Part shown: piece after piece, positions 53,207 to 61,023 of the stretch
Position numbering within the stretch: position 1 is the stretch's first letter
Layout of the letters: each line of letters opens with the position of its first letter
The notes under the pieces: model-generated
Told to the model about the DNA's origin: nothing
Database searches by the model: none
The model's input: only the letters and a program-made list of their open reading frames with translations
From: an uncultured Collinsella sp.
Lineage (GTDB): Bacteria; Actinomycetota; Coriobacteriia; Coriobacteriales; Coriobacteriaceae
DNA length: 64,000 nt
Direction: 5' to 3'
Assembly (NCBI GenBank): GCA_959599915.1
Contig: CAUGJE010000005.1
Coordinates: 1-64,000, forward strand
Position numbers and translations under genes: made by a program

Positions 53207-53342
53207 GGAACCGAGGGGCCGGGCGCAGGGCCTTGCCTCTCAATGAGTTCCGCACGAACAGGAGACGCCAGTGGCGCCTCCGTCGTGAGTCAGGACTGTC
53301 CGAAATTGAGAGGCAAGGCCCTGCGCCCGGCCCCTCGGTTCC
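53207..53342 (-). repeat. Nested long-hairpin element, copy 2
   Basis: Arms 53207-53244 and 53305-53342 are exact 38-nt complements and unrelated to the arms of copy 1. The 60-nt core, read on the minus strand, has CGGACAGTCCTGACTC (53302-53287), a hairpin GGAGGCGCC / GGCGTCTCC and CGTGCGGAACTC (53256-53245). It begins 3 nt past the gatB stop, in the gene's orientation. Confidence 0.88.
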
Positions 53343-53345
53343 CGT

Positions 53346-55022
53346 TTACGAGAGCGACGTTCTCAGCAACTCGTTGAAGAGCTTCGGGTTGCCCTTGCCG
53401 CGGCTCGCCTTCATGCACTGGCCCACCAAAAAGCCGATGACCTTCTGGTTGCCGTCACGATACTGCTGTGCCTGATCGGCACAGTTTGCCAGCACCTCGT
53501 CCACGATCGGCTGCAGCGCGCCGGCATCGCTCACCTGACGCATACCGCGCTCGTCGACGATCTTATTGGGGTCGTCGCCGGTCTGGGCCATGGCCTCAAA
53601 GACCTCGTGCGCCTGGTTGGAGCTGATGGCGTCGGTCGCCAGCAGCTTAGCCAGCGCTGCCACCTGAGCCGGCGCGATGCCGGACTCGGCGAGCGACACA
53701 CCCGCTCCCTTAAGGTAGGCGATCATCTCGTTGACCAGCAGGTTTGCGACCGTCTGGGCCTCCTTGCCAGCCATACCGGCAGCGGCGGCCTCAAAGAACT
53801 CGGCAAACTCCGGGTCGCCGGCAATCTGCTCGGCGTCGGCCGTCTTAATGCCAAAGTCGGCCTCAAAACGAGCGCGCTTGGCATCGGGCAGCTCGGGGAT
53901 CTCGCCACGGCAACGATCGATAAACTCGTCGTCCAGGTCGAACGGCGCCAAGTCGGGATCGGGGAACAGACGATAGTCGTCGGCCGTTTCCTTCACACGC
54001 ATGACCACGGTGCGCTTGCGGCTGGGCTCCCAGTGGCGGGTCTCCTGATAGATGATGCCGCCCTCCTCGAGCACCTCGGCCTGACGGCAGATCTCGTAGG
54101 CAAGGCCGTCATGCAGGCTCTTAAACGAGTTGAGGTTCTTGAGCTCGGTCTTGGTACCCAGCTTGGTCTCGCCGCGGCGGCGCAGCGACACGTTGCCATC
54201 GCAGCGCATGGAACCCTTCTCCATGGAGCAGTCCGAAATGCCCAGCGTCACAAAGATGCGGCGGAGCTTCTCCATAAACAGGCGAGCCTCCTCGGGCGTG
54301 CGCAGGTCGGGCTCGGTGACGAGCTCGATCAGCGGCGTGCCGCAGCGGTTGTAGTCGACGAGCGACTCGGCCGCGGCGGTAATGCGGCCCTCGGCGCCGC
54401 CCACGTGAACCATCTTGGCGGCGTCCTCCTCCATGTGGATGCGCAGGATGCGGATGGGCACCGTGTAGGAACCGTCCTCGCGACGCTCGGGCATCTGCAA
54501 GTTGGACGCGTCATAGCTGGCCAGGTGGCCGGCGCGCTGGTTGCCCTCGCGCATGGTCGACGTCATGGACGTGGACAAGCCCTCGGCGTTGGCCGAGGCG
54601 CTCGCCAGGCTCTGGGCCTCGGCCTCGCCAAACGCGCATTCGGGGCGCTCGGCGGCACCGCGACCGGTCACATCCAGATCAAGGTGACCGTACATGGCAA
54701 AGGCGACCGGACCCTGCGTGGTCTGGAAGTTCTTGGCCATATCGGGATAGAAGTAGTGCTTGCGGTAGAACATCGAGTGGCGCTGGATCTCGCAGTTGGT
54801 GGCCAGACCCGCCTTGACGATACTCTCGATGGCGCGCTTGTTGGGCACCGGCAGGGCGCCGGGCAGGCCCAGGCACACCGGGCACACGTTGGCGTTGGGC
54901 TCGTCATCGTGGCTGAGTTTGCAGTTGCAGAACATCTTGGTATCGAGTGCGGTGAGCTCGGTATGGATCTCCAGGCCAATCACGGCCTCCCAATCCTGCA
55001 GGACCTCGGAAAGCTCCTTCAT
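53346..55022 (-). CDS. gatB: Asp-tRNA(Asn)/Glu-tRNA(Gln) amidotransferase subunit B, with an extra insertion
   Basis: 558 residues, against about 475-500 usually. Kinase-like subunit that activates Glu-tRNA(Gln) or Asp-tRNA(Asn) with ATP. Family marks: WEAVIGLEIHTEL, NVCPVCLGLPGALPVPN, FYRKHYFYPDMAKNFQTTQG, IRILRIHMEEDAAK, LVDYNRCGTPLIELVTEPD and SMRCDGNVSLRRRG, then the GatB/YqeY tail domain. Between about residues 118 and 175 there is an insertion rich in alanine, serine and glutamate (CAFGEAEAQSLASASANAEG) not present in textbook GatB. Overlaps gatA by one base. Confidence 0.95.
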   Translation of the reverse strand: MKELSEVLQDWEAVIGLEIHTELTALDTKMFCNCKLSHDDEPNANVCPVCLGLPGALPVPNKRAIESIVKAGLATNCEIQRHSMFYRKHYFYPDMAKNFQTTQGPVAFAMYGHLDLDVTGRGAAERPECAFGEAEAQSLASASANAEGLSTSMTSTMREGNQRAGHLASYDASNLQMPERREDGSYTVPIRILRIHMEEDAAKMVHVGGAEGRITAAAESLVDYNRCGTPLIELVTEPDLRTPEEARLFMEKLRRIFVTLGISDCSMEKGSMRCDGNVSLRRRGETKLGTKTELKNLNSFKSLHDGLAYEICRQAEVLEEGGIIYQETRHWEPSRKRTVVMRVKETADDYRLFPDPDLAPFDLDDEFIDRCRGEIPELPDAKRARFEADFGIKTADAEQIAGDPEFAEFFEAAAAGMAGKEAQTVANLLVNEMIAYLKGAGVSLAESGIAPAQVAALAKLLATDAISSNQAHEVFEAMAQTGDDPNKIVDERGMRQVSDAGALQPIVDEVLANCADQAQQYRDGNQKVIGFLVGQCMKASRGKGNPKLFNELLRTSLS

Positions 55023-56536
55023 TACAGCTCGCCTCCCTTCCCGGCAAAATCGGGCGCGACGGAAAGCACGGGCGCACCCGTGGCGGCATCGGCAAAGCCG
55101 CGCTCCAGGGCGCGGGCAAACGTGAGCAGCTGACGGTCCTTAAAGGCAGGTCCCACCAGCTGGGCAGAAACGGGCAGCTGAGTGTCCTCGCCCAGTCCCA
55201 GCGGCACCGAGATACCGCCGTTGCCGCAAATGTTGAGCGAAATGGTGTACAGGTCGGAGAGGTACATCTGCGTGGGGTCGCTGATCTCGCCAAACTTAAA
55301 GGCCGTGCGCGGCGAGGCGGGCATGAGGATGGTGTCCACCTTGGCATACGCGGCATCGTAGTCCCGCGTGATGAGCGTGCGGGCCTTTTGCGCAGCGTAG
55401 TAGTACTTGTCGTACACGCCCGAGCTCAGCAGGTAGGCGCCGAGCATCTGACGGCGCTTGGCCTCGGCGCCAAAGCCGTGGGCGCGCGAAAGCGAGCTCT
55501 GGTCGGACAGGTTGGCGCAGCCCTCCTCCTGATAGCCGTAGCGAATGCCGTCAAAGCGAGCCAGGTTGGAGAACGCCTCGGCCGGACCGATGACGTAGTA
55601 GGCAGCGATGGCGGCATCCAGGTGCGGCAGGTCGACCTCGACCAGCTCGGCGCCCTGGTTCTGCAGCTCCTGGGCGGCGCGCTGAACAGCGGCCTTGACC
55701 TCGGGCGTCAGACCCTCGGCCTCCATAAACGCGGGGATGATGCCCACGCGCTTGCCCTCGATGCTGTCGTTGAGATGCTCGGTAAAGTCGACGGCGCAAT
55801 CCTGGCTCGTGCAGTCGTACGGATCGTGGCCCGCGCCGGTAAGCGCGTTCATGGCCAGCGCGACATCCTCGACCGTGCGGCCAAAGGGCCCCACCTGGTC
55901 GAGCGACGAGCCAAAGGCAACCACGCCGTAACGGCTCACGGCGCCATACGTGGGCTTAAAGCCCACCACGCCGCACAGCGACGCCGGCTGGCGAATGGAG
56001 CCGCCGGTGTCCGAGCCCAGCGAGAGCGCGACCTCGCCCGCGGCGACGGCGGCAGCGGAGCCGCCCGAGGAGCCGCCGGGCACGCGTTCGGTATCCCAGG
56101 GGTTGTTGGTGCGGTGGAACGCCGAGCTCTCGGTGGAGCTGCCAAAGGCAAACTCATCCATGTTGGCCTTGCCCATGGGCAGGCAGCCGGCGTCGAGCAT
56201 GCGCTGGACACAGGTGGCGGTGTAGACGCTCTGGTAGTCCCCAAGCATGCGGGAAGCGCAGGTGGTGCGCGTGCCCACGAGGTTCATGTTGTCCTTGATG
56301 GCTAGCGGCACGCCCGCAAGCGGGGGCAGCGGCTTGCCTGCGGCACGGTCGGCATCCACGCGCGCAGCGGCCTCGAGCGCAAGCTCGGGCGCCACCTGCA
56401 GGAATGCCTGGACCCCGCCCTCGCGCGCCTCGATGGCGGCAAGGGAGGCCTGGGCCACCTCGGTAGCGGTAAAGTCGCCGGCAGAAACGCCCGCGGCGAT
56501 CTGGGCGGCGGTAAGGGAATCGAAGCTCTGCGCCAT
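55022..56536 (-). CDS. gatA: Asp-tRNA(Asn)/Glu-tRNA(Gln) amidotransferase subunit A
   Basis: 504 residues, amidase-signature enzyme that releases ammonia from glutamine. The Ser-cisSer-Lys triad is in place: GVPLAIKDNM (Lys), then PGGSSGGSAAAVAAG and LGSDTGGSIRQPASLCG (serines). C-terminal part with TFKFGE-like IxMPASPRTAFKFGE. Part of gatCAB; overlaps both neighbours by one base. Confidence 0.96.
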   Translation of the reverse strand: MAQSFDSLTAAQIAAGVSAGDFTATEVAQASLAAIEAREGGVQAFLQVAPELALEAAARVDADRAAGKPLPPLAGVPLAIKDNMNLVGTRTTCASRMLGDYQSVYTATCVQRMLDAGCLPMGKANMDEFAFGSSTESSAFHRTNNPWDTERVPGGSSGGSAAAVAAGEVALSLGSDTGGSIRQPASLCGVVGFKPTYGAVSRYGVVAFGSSLDQVGPFGRTVEDVALAMNALTGAGHDPYDCTSQDCAVDFTEHLNDSIEGKRVGIIPAFMEAEGLTPEVKAAVQRAAQELQNQGAELVEVDLPHLDAAIAAYYVIGPAEAFSNLARFDGIRYGYQEEGCANLSDQSSLSRAHGFGAEAKRRQMLGAYLLSSGVYDKYYYAAQKARTLITRDYDAAYAKVDTILMPASPRTAFKFGEISDPTQMYLSDLYTISLNICGNGGISVPLGLGEDTQLPVSAQLVGPAFKDRQLLTFARALERGFADAATGAPVLSVAPDFAGKGGEL

Positions 56537-56847
56537 TACTCGCTCTCCCCCTCTCCCAAAATGGACGGCACGCGGAAGTAGCGGTCGCGCGCGCTGCCGG
56601 CGTTTTCGAGCGCGACGTCGAGCGGCAGGTCGCGCTCGGGCTCGCGCAGGTCGTCGCCCATCACGTTGGACAGGCTTCCGATGGGATGGAACGTGGGCTC
56701 CACGTCGGGCAAGTCATATTGCAAGACGGGCTCGAGCATCTGGACGGCGTCGTTCATGTAGGACGTCATCTGGGTGAGCTCGTCATCGGTCAGTGCGATC
56801 TTTGCGTACTCGGCGATGCCGCGCACGTCTTTCTCGCTGAGTGCCAT
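56536..56847 (-). CDS. gatC: Asp-tRNA(Asn)/Glu-tRNA(Gln) amidotransferase subunit C
   Basis: 103 residues from ATG 56847 (AAGGGAG 5 nt upstream). A short helical subunit that clamps GatA to GatB: IAEYAKIALTDDELTQMTSYMN at the N-terminus, then a proline-rich region (VEPTFHPIG) and an acidic tail ending FRVPSILGE as usual. First gene of gatCAB, so glutaminyl- or asparaginyl-tRNA is made by the indirect route. Confidence 0.93.
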   Translation of the reverse strand: MALSEKDVRGIAEYAKIALTDDELTQMTSYMNDAVQMLEPVLQYDLPDVEPTFHPIGSLSNVMGDDLREPERDLPLDVALENAGSARDRYFRVPSILGEGESE

Positions 56848-56979
56848 AGGCGCTCCCTTCCGCATAACAGATAAACCGCTCTAGTATACAAGGCAACGCC
56901 GCTTGGAGCAGGCGCTTTACCCAAATGCAGCGAAAACGTAACGAGAGCGGCGATTGACAGGCGGCGGGCTGGCGGTTCT

Positions 56980-57061
56980 GCAGCGAAACCGCACCGTCCA
57001 TAGCGAAAACCGTACTGCTCACAACGAAAACCGTCCCGCCCGCAACGAAAAGCATCACAAC
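56980..57061. repeat. Tandem repeat of about 21 nt, four units
   Basis: Units start near 56980, 57000, 57021 and 57042; each contains (A/G)CGAAAACCG or a close variant. A fifth half-unit (GCAGCGAAAACG) lies near 56930. It sits upstream of the gatC start, on the far side of the sortase gene terminator. Confidence 0.6.
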
Positions 57062-57109
57062 ATTCGACGTTTTTCGCCAAAATCGCGATTTTCATCGAAT
57101 GTTGTGATG
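57053..57109. repeat. 15-bp inverted repeat enclosing a 14-bp palindrome
   Basis: CATCACAACATTCGA (57053-57067) is the exact complement of 57095-57109; between them AAAATCGCGATTTT is itself a perfect palindrome. It overlaps the last unit of the 21-nt tandem repeat. Confidence 0.65.
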
Positions 57110-57123
57110 GTTTGGAAGTCCCG

Positions 57124-57158
57124 ACCACCACAAAGGTGCCTGTCCCCATTGTGGTGGT
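57124..57158 (-). terminator. Sortase gene terminator, recurrent hairpin type
   Basis: Same 13-bp arm ACCACCACAAAGG and loop GGACAGGCA as behind murT-gatD, with one mismatch in the stem, oriented with the sortase gene. It lacks a clear T-run. Confidence 0.65.
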
Positions 57159-57171
57159 TCTGAACGATGCC

Positions 57172-58110
57172 TTATGCCGAGGCTTTGGCCTTGCGGCGCT
57201 TACGGATCGTGTGGATCACGATGTCCAGCAGCAACAGTACAATGGCCACGACCACGATGAGCACGGCGAACTCGCGCTTGCCCCAGTGGCGGCCGGCCAG
57301 CGACTTTTGCTTGTCAACGTCCTTCTTGTTGTACTTGGTGCGCACGCAATGCACCAGCAGGCGATGGTCGTTCACGCCGTAGGGCGTGCAGGTGACGAGC
57401 GTCACCTTGTCGGCGCCGGGCTCGATGGTCAGCGACTCCATCTCCTCGGGCAGCACCACCTCGGAGTCCACCATCTTATAGGCGAGCGTCTTGTTCATGG
57501 TGTGCAGCAGCACCAGGTCGCCGGGTTCCAGCGAATGGATGTCGTCGAACATGCTCAGGTTGCGCATGCCCGAGTGCGCGGTGAGCACGCAATGCGTCGA
57601 GGTGCCGCCCACCGGCAGGCTCGTGCCCTCCAGGTGGCCGATGCCCGCCATAAGGACTTCTTCGCTCGTGCCGTGGTAGATGGGCATGCTCACGTCGATG
57701 GAGGGGATCTCGACCCAGCTCATCATGGGATCGCGGTCAAAGATGAGCTGCTGAGCGTAGGGCTCGATCCGGTCGGCGGGGAGCTCGGTGGCCTCGCCCG
57801 CCAGCTGCTCGTTAAAGGAGCGCGCCTGGAGCAGGATGCGCTCGCGCTCCTCGGCAGACAGCGCGTCCACGGTGCTGGACACGGTGCTGATCTGGTTGAA
57901 CACGCCCGAGGCCTCGAGCCGGTCCAAGATCCACGGCCAGGTCATAAGGCCCACGCCAATAAGGATGATGACGATGGTGATGAGTCGATCGGCCCAACGC
58001 GGCAGTCGCTTGCGGCGGCGCTTGGGCTTTTGTTGAGGTTTGGGCTGAGGGCTTGAGCCACCGTTGGCCGCGGCGTTATTGCTCTTCATATGTTTGGCGC
58101 CCTGCACCAT
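57172..58110 (-). CDS. Class C sortase (pilus-polymerising)
   Basis: 312 residues, AGGAG 9 nt upstream. A basic cytoplasmic N-terminus (PKRRRKRLPRW), a membrane helix (LITIVIILIGVGLMTWPWIL, about residues 43-62), the extracellular catalytic domain with His in CVLTAHSGM (about 175), Cys in LVTCTPYGVNDHRLLV (about 240) and Arg in the same stretch, then a second membrane helix (FAVLIVVVAIVLLLLDIVI) and a basic tail. Two membrane segments and the TCTPYG motif mark class C. It covalently links the LPXTG pilins encoded upstream. The pilin genes are separated from it by the toxin-like module. Confidence 0.93.
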   Translation of the reverse strand: MVQGAKHMKSNNAAANGGSSPQPKPQQKPKRRRKRLPRWADRLITIVIILIGVGLMTWPWILDRLEASGVFNQISTVSSTVDALSAEERERILLQARSFNEQLAGEATELPADRIEPYAQQLIFDRDPMMSWVEIPSIDVSMPIYHGTSEEVLMAGIGHLEGTSLPVGGTSTHCVLTAHSGMRNLSMFDDIHSLEPGDLVLLHTMNKTLAYKMVDSEVVLPEEMESLTIEPGADKVTLVTCTPYGVNDHRLLVHCVRTKYNKKDVDKQKSLAGRHWGKREFAVLIVVVAIVLLLLDIVIHTIRKRRKAKASA

Positions 58111-58241
58111 CGCCAGTCACTCCTCTACAACTCAAGTTGTCTAAACAAATAATAGCCGATTAGCGAGCTTCCGCGCCGGACAACGCAGCTAGACTGCACC
58201 GTCCAGTCGAGGATAAGCCAGCATTTGAGTTTTCAAAATGC

Positions 58242-58378
58242 CCCGGATCGGCGGGGCGATTCGGGATACAATATCAATAGAAAACGACGCACCCCGCGTA
58301 AATGTTTGGGAGCGCGGGCGGCCTAGTTTTCTGGTTTTGTTAAATGCCCGGGATCCTACCCCCGGGCATTCTTATTTG
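58242..58378 (+). ncRNA. Candidate structured RNA, antisense partner of the small peptide gene (copy 1)
   Basis: Helix 1 is CCCGGATCG/CGATTCGGG (58242-58265), then a -10-like ATACAAT, helix 2 AGAAAAC/GTTTTCT (58279-58285 with 58326-58332) enclosing CCCGCG/CGCGGG, and a terminator AATGCCCGGG/CCCGGGCATT with CTTATTT. In copy 2 helix 2 is GGAAAC/GTTTCC and helix 1 CCCGAATCG/CGATTCGGG, so pairing is kept while bases change. If TACAAT (58267-58272) is the promoter, the RNA starts near 58279 and is about 100 nt. It converges on the peptide gene and shares its terminator. Confidence 0.6.
58338..58378. terminator. Shared bidirectional terminator of the RNA and the small peptide gene
   Basis: A 10-bp stem (AATGCCCGGG / CCCGGGCATT) between the convergent units; the peptide stop codon (58372-58374) touches it. 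Rightward it is followed by CTTATTT. Confidence 0.7.
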
Positions 58379-58524
58379 CGCTTGTTGCGGCGCAAATGCC
58401 TTCCACCGTCCGCATCGCGCGTGCGCCTACGGACCTTAAACCGAACCTCATACGAGTCAAGAAACGCGATGACGAACGTGCCAACCGCCGCGAGGGCGGC
58501 GAGCGCGTTAAGGAATTTCAGCAT
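58372..58524 (-). CDS. 50-residue membrane/basic peptide, type I toxin-like
   Basis: ATG 58524 has GGAGG 7 nt upstream, a first-class ribosome binding site for so short a gene. The peptide starts MLKFLNALAALAAVGTFVIA, one membrane helix (about residues 4-22), and then becomes strongly basic (12 Arg/Lys among residues 28-50, for example VRRRTR and RHLRRNKRK). Length and layout match membrane toxins of type I systems (Fst/holin-like group). A structured RNA converges on its 3' end and shares the terminator. A second copy of its C-terminal part, without a start, lies 480 nt away. Sequence similarity to named toxins was not established; a small membrane protein of another kind is possible. Confidence 0.65.
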   Translation of the reverse strand: MLKFLNALAALAAVGTFVIAFLDSYEVRFKVRRRTRDADGGRHLRRNKRK

Positions 58525-58709
58525 TTGGGGACCTCCGATCGAGTCGTCGGCCGCCCGCGCACGGGATGCGTCGCAAAGCCATTTTACTGCGAGTGTATGC
58601 ACCCACAGCTGGTAAACGCGATTTTGACAAACATTTGTTCGATAGTTACAAACACGATTCCTCATCCAGCGGAGCCTGGCCGCATTGTCCGGGTTTGCCC
58701 AACGTGTTT

Positions 58710-58959
58710 GCGTTTTCAAATGTCCCGAATCGGCGGAGCGATTCGGGATACAATAGCTGCAGGAAACGACGCACCCCGCGTAAGTACTTAGGAGCGCGGG
58801 CGACCAGTTTCCGACGTTGTTAAATGCCCGGGCCTCTAACCCCGGGCATTCTTATTTGCGCTTGTTGCGGCGCAAATGCCTTCTACCGTCCGCACCGCGC
58901 GTGCGCCTACGGACCTTAAACCGAACCTCATACGAGTCAAGAAACGCGATGACGAACGT
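58710..58959. repeat. About 250-nt direct repeat, copy 2
   Basis: Second copy of the unit at 58230-58479. The RNA part is complete; the peptide part is cut off where copy 1 reads GTFVIAF, and unrelated sequence follows. Confidence 0.85.
58722..58858 (+). ncRNA. Candidate structured RNA, copy 2
   Basis: All helices of copy 1 are kept, with compensatory changes: CCCGAATCG/CGATTCGGG, GGAAAC/GTTTCC around CCCGCG/CGCGGG, and the terminator AATGCCCGGG..CCCGGGCATT. The -10-like ATACAAT is also kept. With its peptide partner truncated it would be an orphan antitoxin-like RNA. Confidence 0.58.
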
Positions 58960-58962
58960 CCC
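58852..58962 (-). pseudogene. Truncated copy of the 50-residue peptide gene
   Basis: Encodes the same C-terminal part (GTFVIAFLDSYEVRFKVRRR, then RHLRRNKRK) but lacks the ribosome binding site, start and first half of the membrane helix. The frame is open further upstream into the pilin terminator region, without a usable start. Confidence 0.6.
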
Positions 58963-58994
58963 ACATCGGACGATGGAGGCTGGCTGCGTTGTCC

Positions 58995-59033
58995 CAAAAA
59001 AACGGGGCAGACTCCAGTGCGGAGTCTGCCCCG
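58995..59033 (-). terminator. Major pilin terminator
   Basis: A 12-bp perfect stem (GGGGCAGACTCC / GGAGTCTGCCCC) with a 5-nt loop, followed leftward by GTTTTTTT. Confidence 0.92.
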
Positions 59034-59133
59034 AAAAGAGAATGGCAAAGCAAGAACGTGGATGGACGAGAAAAGTGTCCGCAAGTCTCATGGCCATCAC
59101 ATCCCACCTGCCAAAGGGATGGGTGAGCGAGCG

Positions 59134-60915
59134 TTACTCCTGCTCGGACTCCTCAGCCTGCTTACGGCTGCGGATGAGGTGCGCCACGCCGATGCACAGC
59201 ACCGCGCCACCAGCGATCCAAGTGAAGGTCACGCCGTTAAGACCGGTCAGCGGGAGGCCGGTGCCCTTCTGGTCGACAATAGTGAAGCTGAGCTTACCGG
59301 TAGACGCGGTAGCCGAATTGTTCTTCACGACACCACTCGCTGCATTGATTGCAGAATCCGCACTAGGGATAACGTCACCGCCATTCTGGTTAAGATCGCG
59401 CTTGATGGTAAAGGTCACACCGTTTGCTGCGGAGTTGTTGTAACCAGGGGCGGGCGTAACCTCCGTGAGGACGTAGGTGCCCTCGTCGAGACCGACAACA
59501 TTAATCTTGCCGGAGTCATCAGTTGTCAGCTTAGCCTTTGCTCCATCGGTCGTCTTGACACCATTTGCCATGATAAACTTGTTAGTATCACCCTGCTCTT
59601 GCAGCGTAAACTCAACACCTTTGAGTCCCTTTGTTTCATCATTAGAACCGACCTTGGTGACATCGATACCGTAGGTGTAATCGTAGGCGGGGTGCTCGAC
59701 CGTGGTGCCAGTACCGTCGGTGTGCGGGTTGTTGGAATAGGTCAACATGACATTGTTCACCTGGGCCTTGCCGAGCATATCCGCGTTAATCTTGCCAGCA
59801 TCCAGTTTTGCCTCATAGTTCACATAGACTGTCGAACTACCGTCAACGTTGATGGAAGTGCCATGCGTATCCTTTGCTTCTTTGAGGTTTTCGAAGGAAA
59901 CAGTGAGCGTATTCGTGCTTTTCCCCGGGGCATAGGTCGCACTGTAGCAGGCGGGATCTACGACTGAATTGTCAATCTTGACCTCAACGACCGGGTTATT
60001 TCCATTAAGATTCGGCACCATCGTGCAGGGAAGCTCGTCGGTGAAAGTGTAGCTGTACTTCTTGTACGTATTAATGTTGCTTGCAACAGTACCGGCAAGC
60101 TGATATTTAATCAGCTGCTCGGAGGCAGAGTCGGCAGCTTTGTTGGCAGCAGTGAAAACGGTTTTATTAACGTCCGTAACAAATTTATCGCCCTTGTCAT
60201 CCATGACGGCCTTGGTCACTTTAGGGACGCTCTTCTTGGGCTCCGCATTTACATCGGCGCCGCCGACGATGGTGAAAATCGGTGAGGTGAACGCGTCGTC
60301 ATTACCATTGGTCTTATTGGTACTCTTAGTCGAACCGGGCTGATCGGTCACAAAGAGCCAGTAACCAGCGGGCAGATCGTTGAATTTACCATCGGTAGAG
60401 GTTTTCCAGCCAGTGGTCGCGTTAGTTGCAGTCACTTTCTCCAGGGCTTTGGCGATCCTGTCGAGCGTCGTTCCCACGTTCAGATTGGTAGTCTGGTTGG
60501 TGCCAGCCTCATACTCAGCCTCGGTCTTAGTCTTAATCCACTTCGCCCAGGCGGCAGCATCATTGATGTTGTTCGGTTTAGAAGGGTCCGTCGTGTCCGA
60601 GTTAAATTCCCCGGTCACGGCATCCCTCACTTCATCCGATGCCCACTTAATATCGGACAGCGTCTTCTCATCGGTAGAATCCCAAACATTGGGGCTTGTC
60701 TGATCCTGCGTAACCGTAGCGGAGAAAATCTTGATGCCCTTAAAGGTCGTACCCGCGTAGTCGTCATCTTTGATCGTCACATTGCCAATCGTCGTAGCCA
60801 CAGGCGTACCATCAGCAAACGCCATCGTGACCGGGGCCATGACGCCGCCGAAGCTCAACGCCGCTGTGAGGCCTGCGGTTACTGCCAGGCGTGCGATGTT
60901 CTTGCTCATGCTCAT
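59134..60915 (-). CDS. SpaA-type major pilin (LPXTG backbone subunit)
   Basis: 593 residues from ATG 60915, chosen for AGAGGA 8 nt upstream. Signal peptide (IARLAVTAGLTAALSFGGVM then MAFADG), a long extracellular part with a Cna-B/SpaA domain near the C-terminus (GIDVTKVGSNDETKGLKGVE, E-box in EGTYVLTEVTPAPGY) and the sorting signal LPLTG followed by a hydrophobic helix and RSRKQ tail. The fimbrial isopeptide domain (YWLFVTDQPG, KYQLAGTV) sits in the middle. Sortase C is expected to polymerise it into the pilus shaft. Confidence 0.92.
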   Translation of the reverse strand: MSMSKNIARLAVTAGLTAALSFGGVMAPVTMAFADGTPVATTIGNVTIKDDDYAGTTFKGIKIFSATVTQDQTSPNVWDSTDEKTLSDIKWASDEVRDAVTGEFNSDTTDPSKPNNINDAAAWAKWIKTKTEAEYEAGTNQTTNLNVGTTLDRIAKALEKVTATNATTGWKTSTDGKFNDLPAGYWLFVTDQPGSTKSTNKTNGNDDAFTSPIFTIVGGADVNAEPKKSVPKVTKAVMDDKGDKFVTDVNKTVFTAANKAADSASEQLIKYQLAGTVASNINTYKKYSYTFTDELPCTMVPNLNGNNPVVEVKIDNSVVDPACYSATYAPGKSTNTLTVSFENLKEAKDTHGTSINVDGSSTVYVNYEAKLDAGKINADMLGKAQVNNVMLTYSNNPHTDGTGTTVEHPAYDYTYGIDVTKVGSNDETKGLKGVEFTLQEQGDTNKFIMANGVKTTDGAKAKLTTDDSGKINVVGLDEGTYVLTEVTPAPGYNNSAANGVTFTIKRDLNQNGGDVIPSADSAINAASGVVKNNSATASTGKLSFTIVDQKGTGLPLTGLNGVTFTWIAGGAVLCIGVAHLIRSRKQAEESEQE

Positions 60916-61023
60916 CTTCTTTTCCTCTGCTTTCTGCTTGAAGTCCATTTGATCTAAATCTGTCTGTCTGTGTCTTAGCATCTGCTTCGCTACGTCTCGC
61001 CCCGCTCTCTGTGGGGCTGCCAG

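Larger units (their letters stand above)
58230..58479. repeat. About 250-nt direct repeat, copy 1
   Basis: Matches 58710-58959 with a constant 480-nt offset, up to the shared word GACGAACGT. It contains the structured RNA and the 3' part of the small basic peptide gene. Differences are single bases, several of them compensatory within RNA helices. Confidence 0.85.

Noticed and set aside
58852..59100. 82-codon frame containing the second copy of the basic peptide, starting MMAMRL
   Set aside because: The upstream part reads through the pilin terminator and has no ribosome binding site; treated as a truncated copy.
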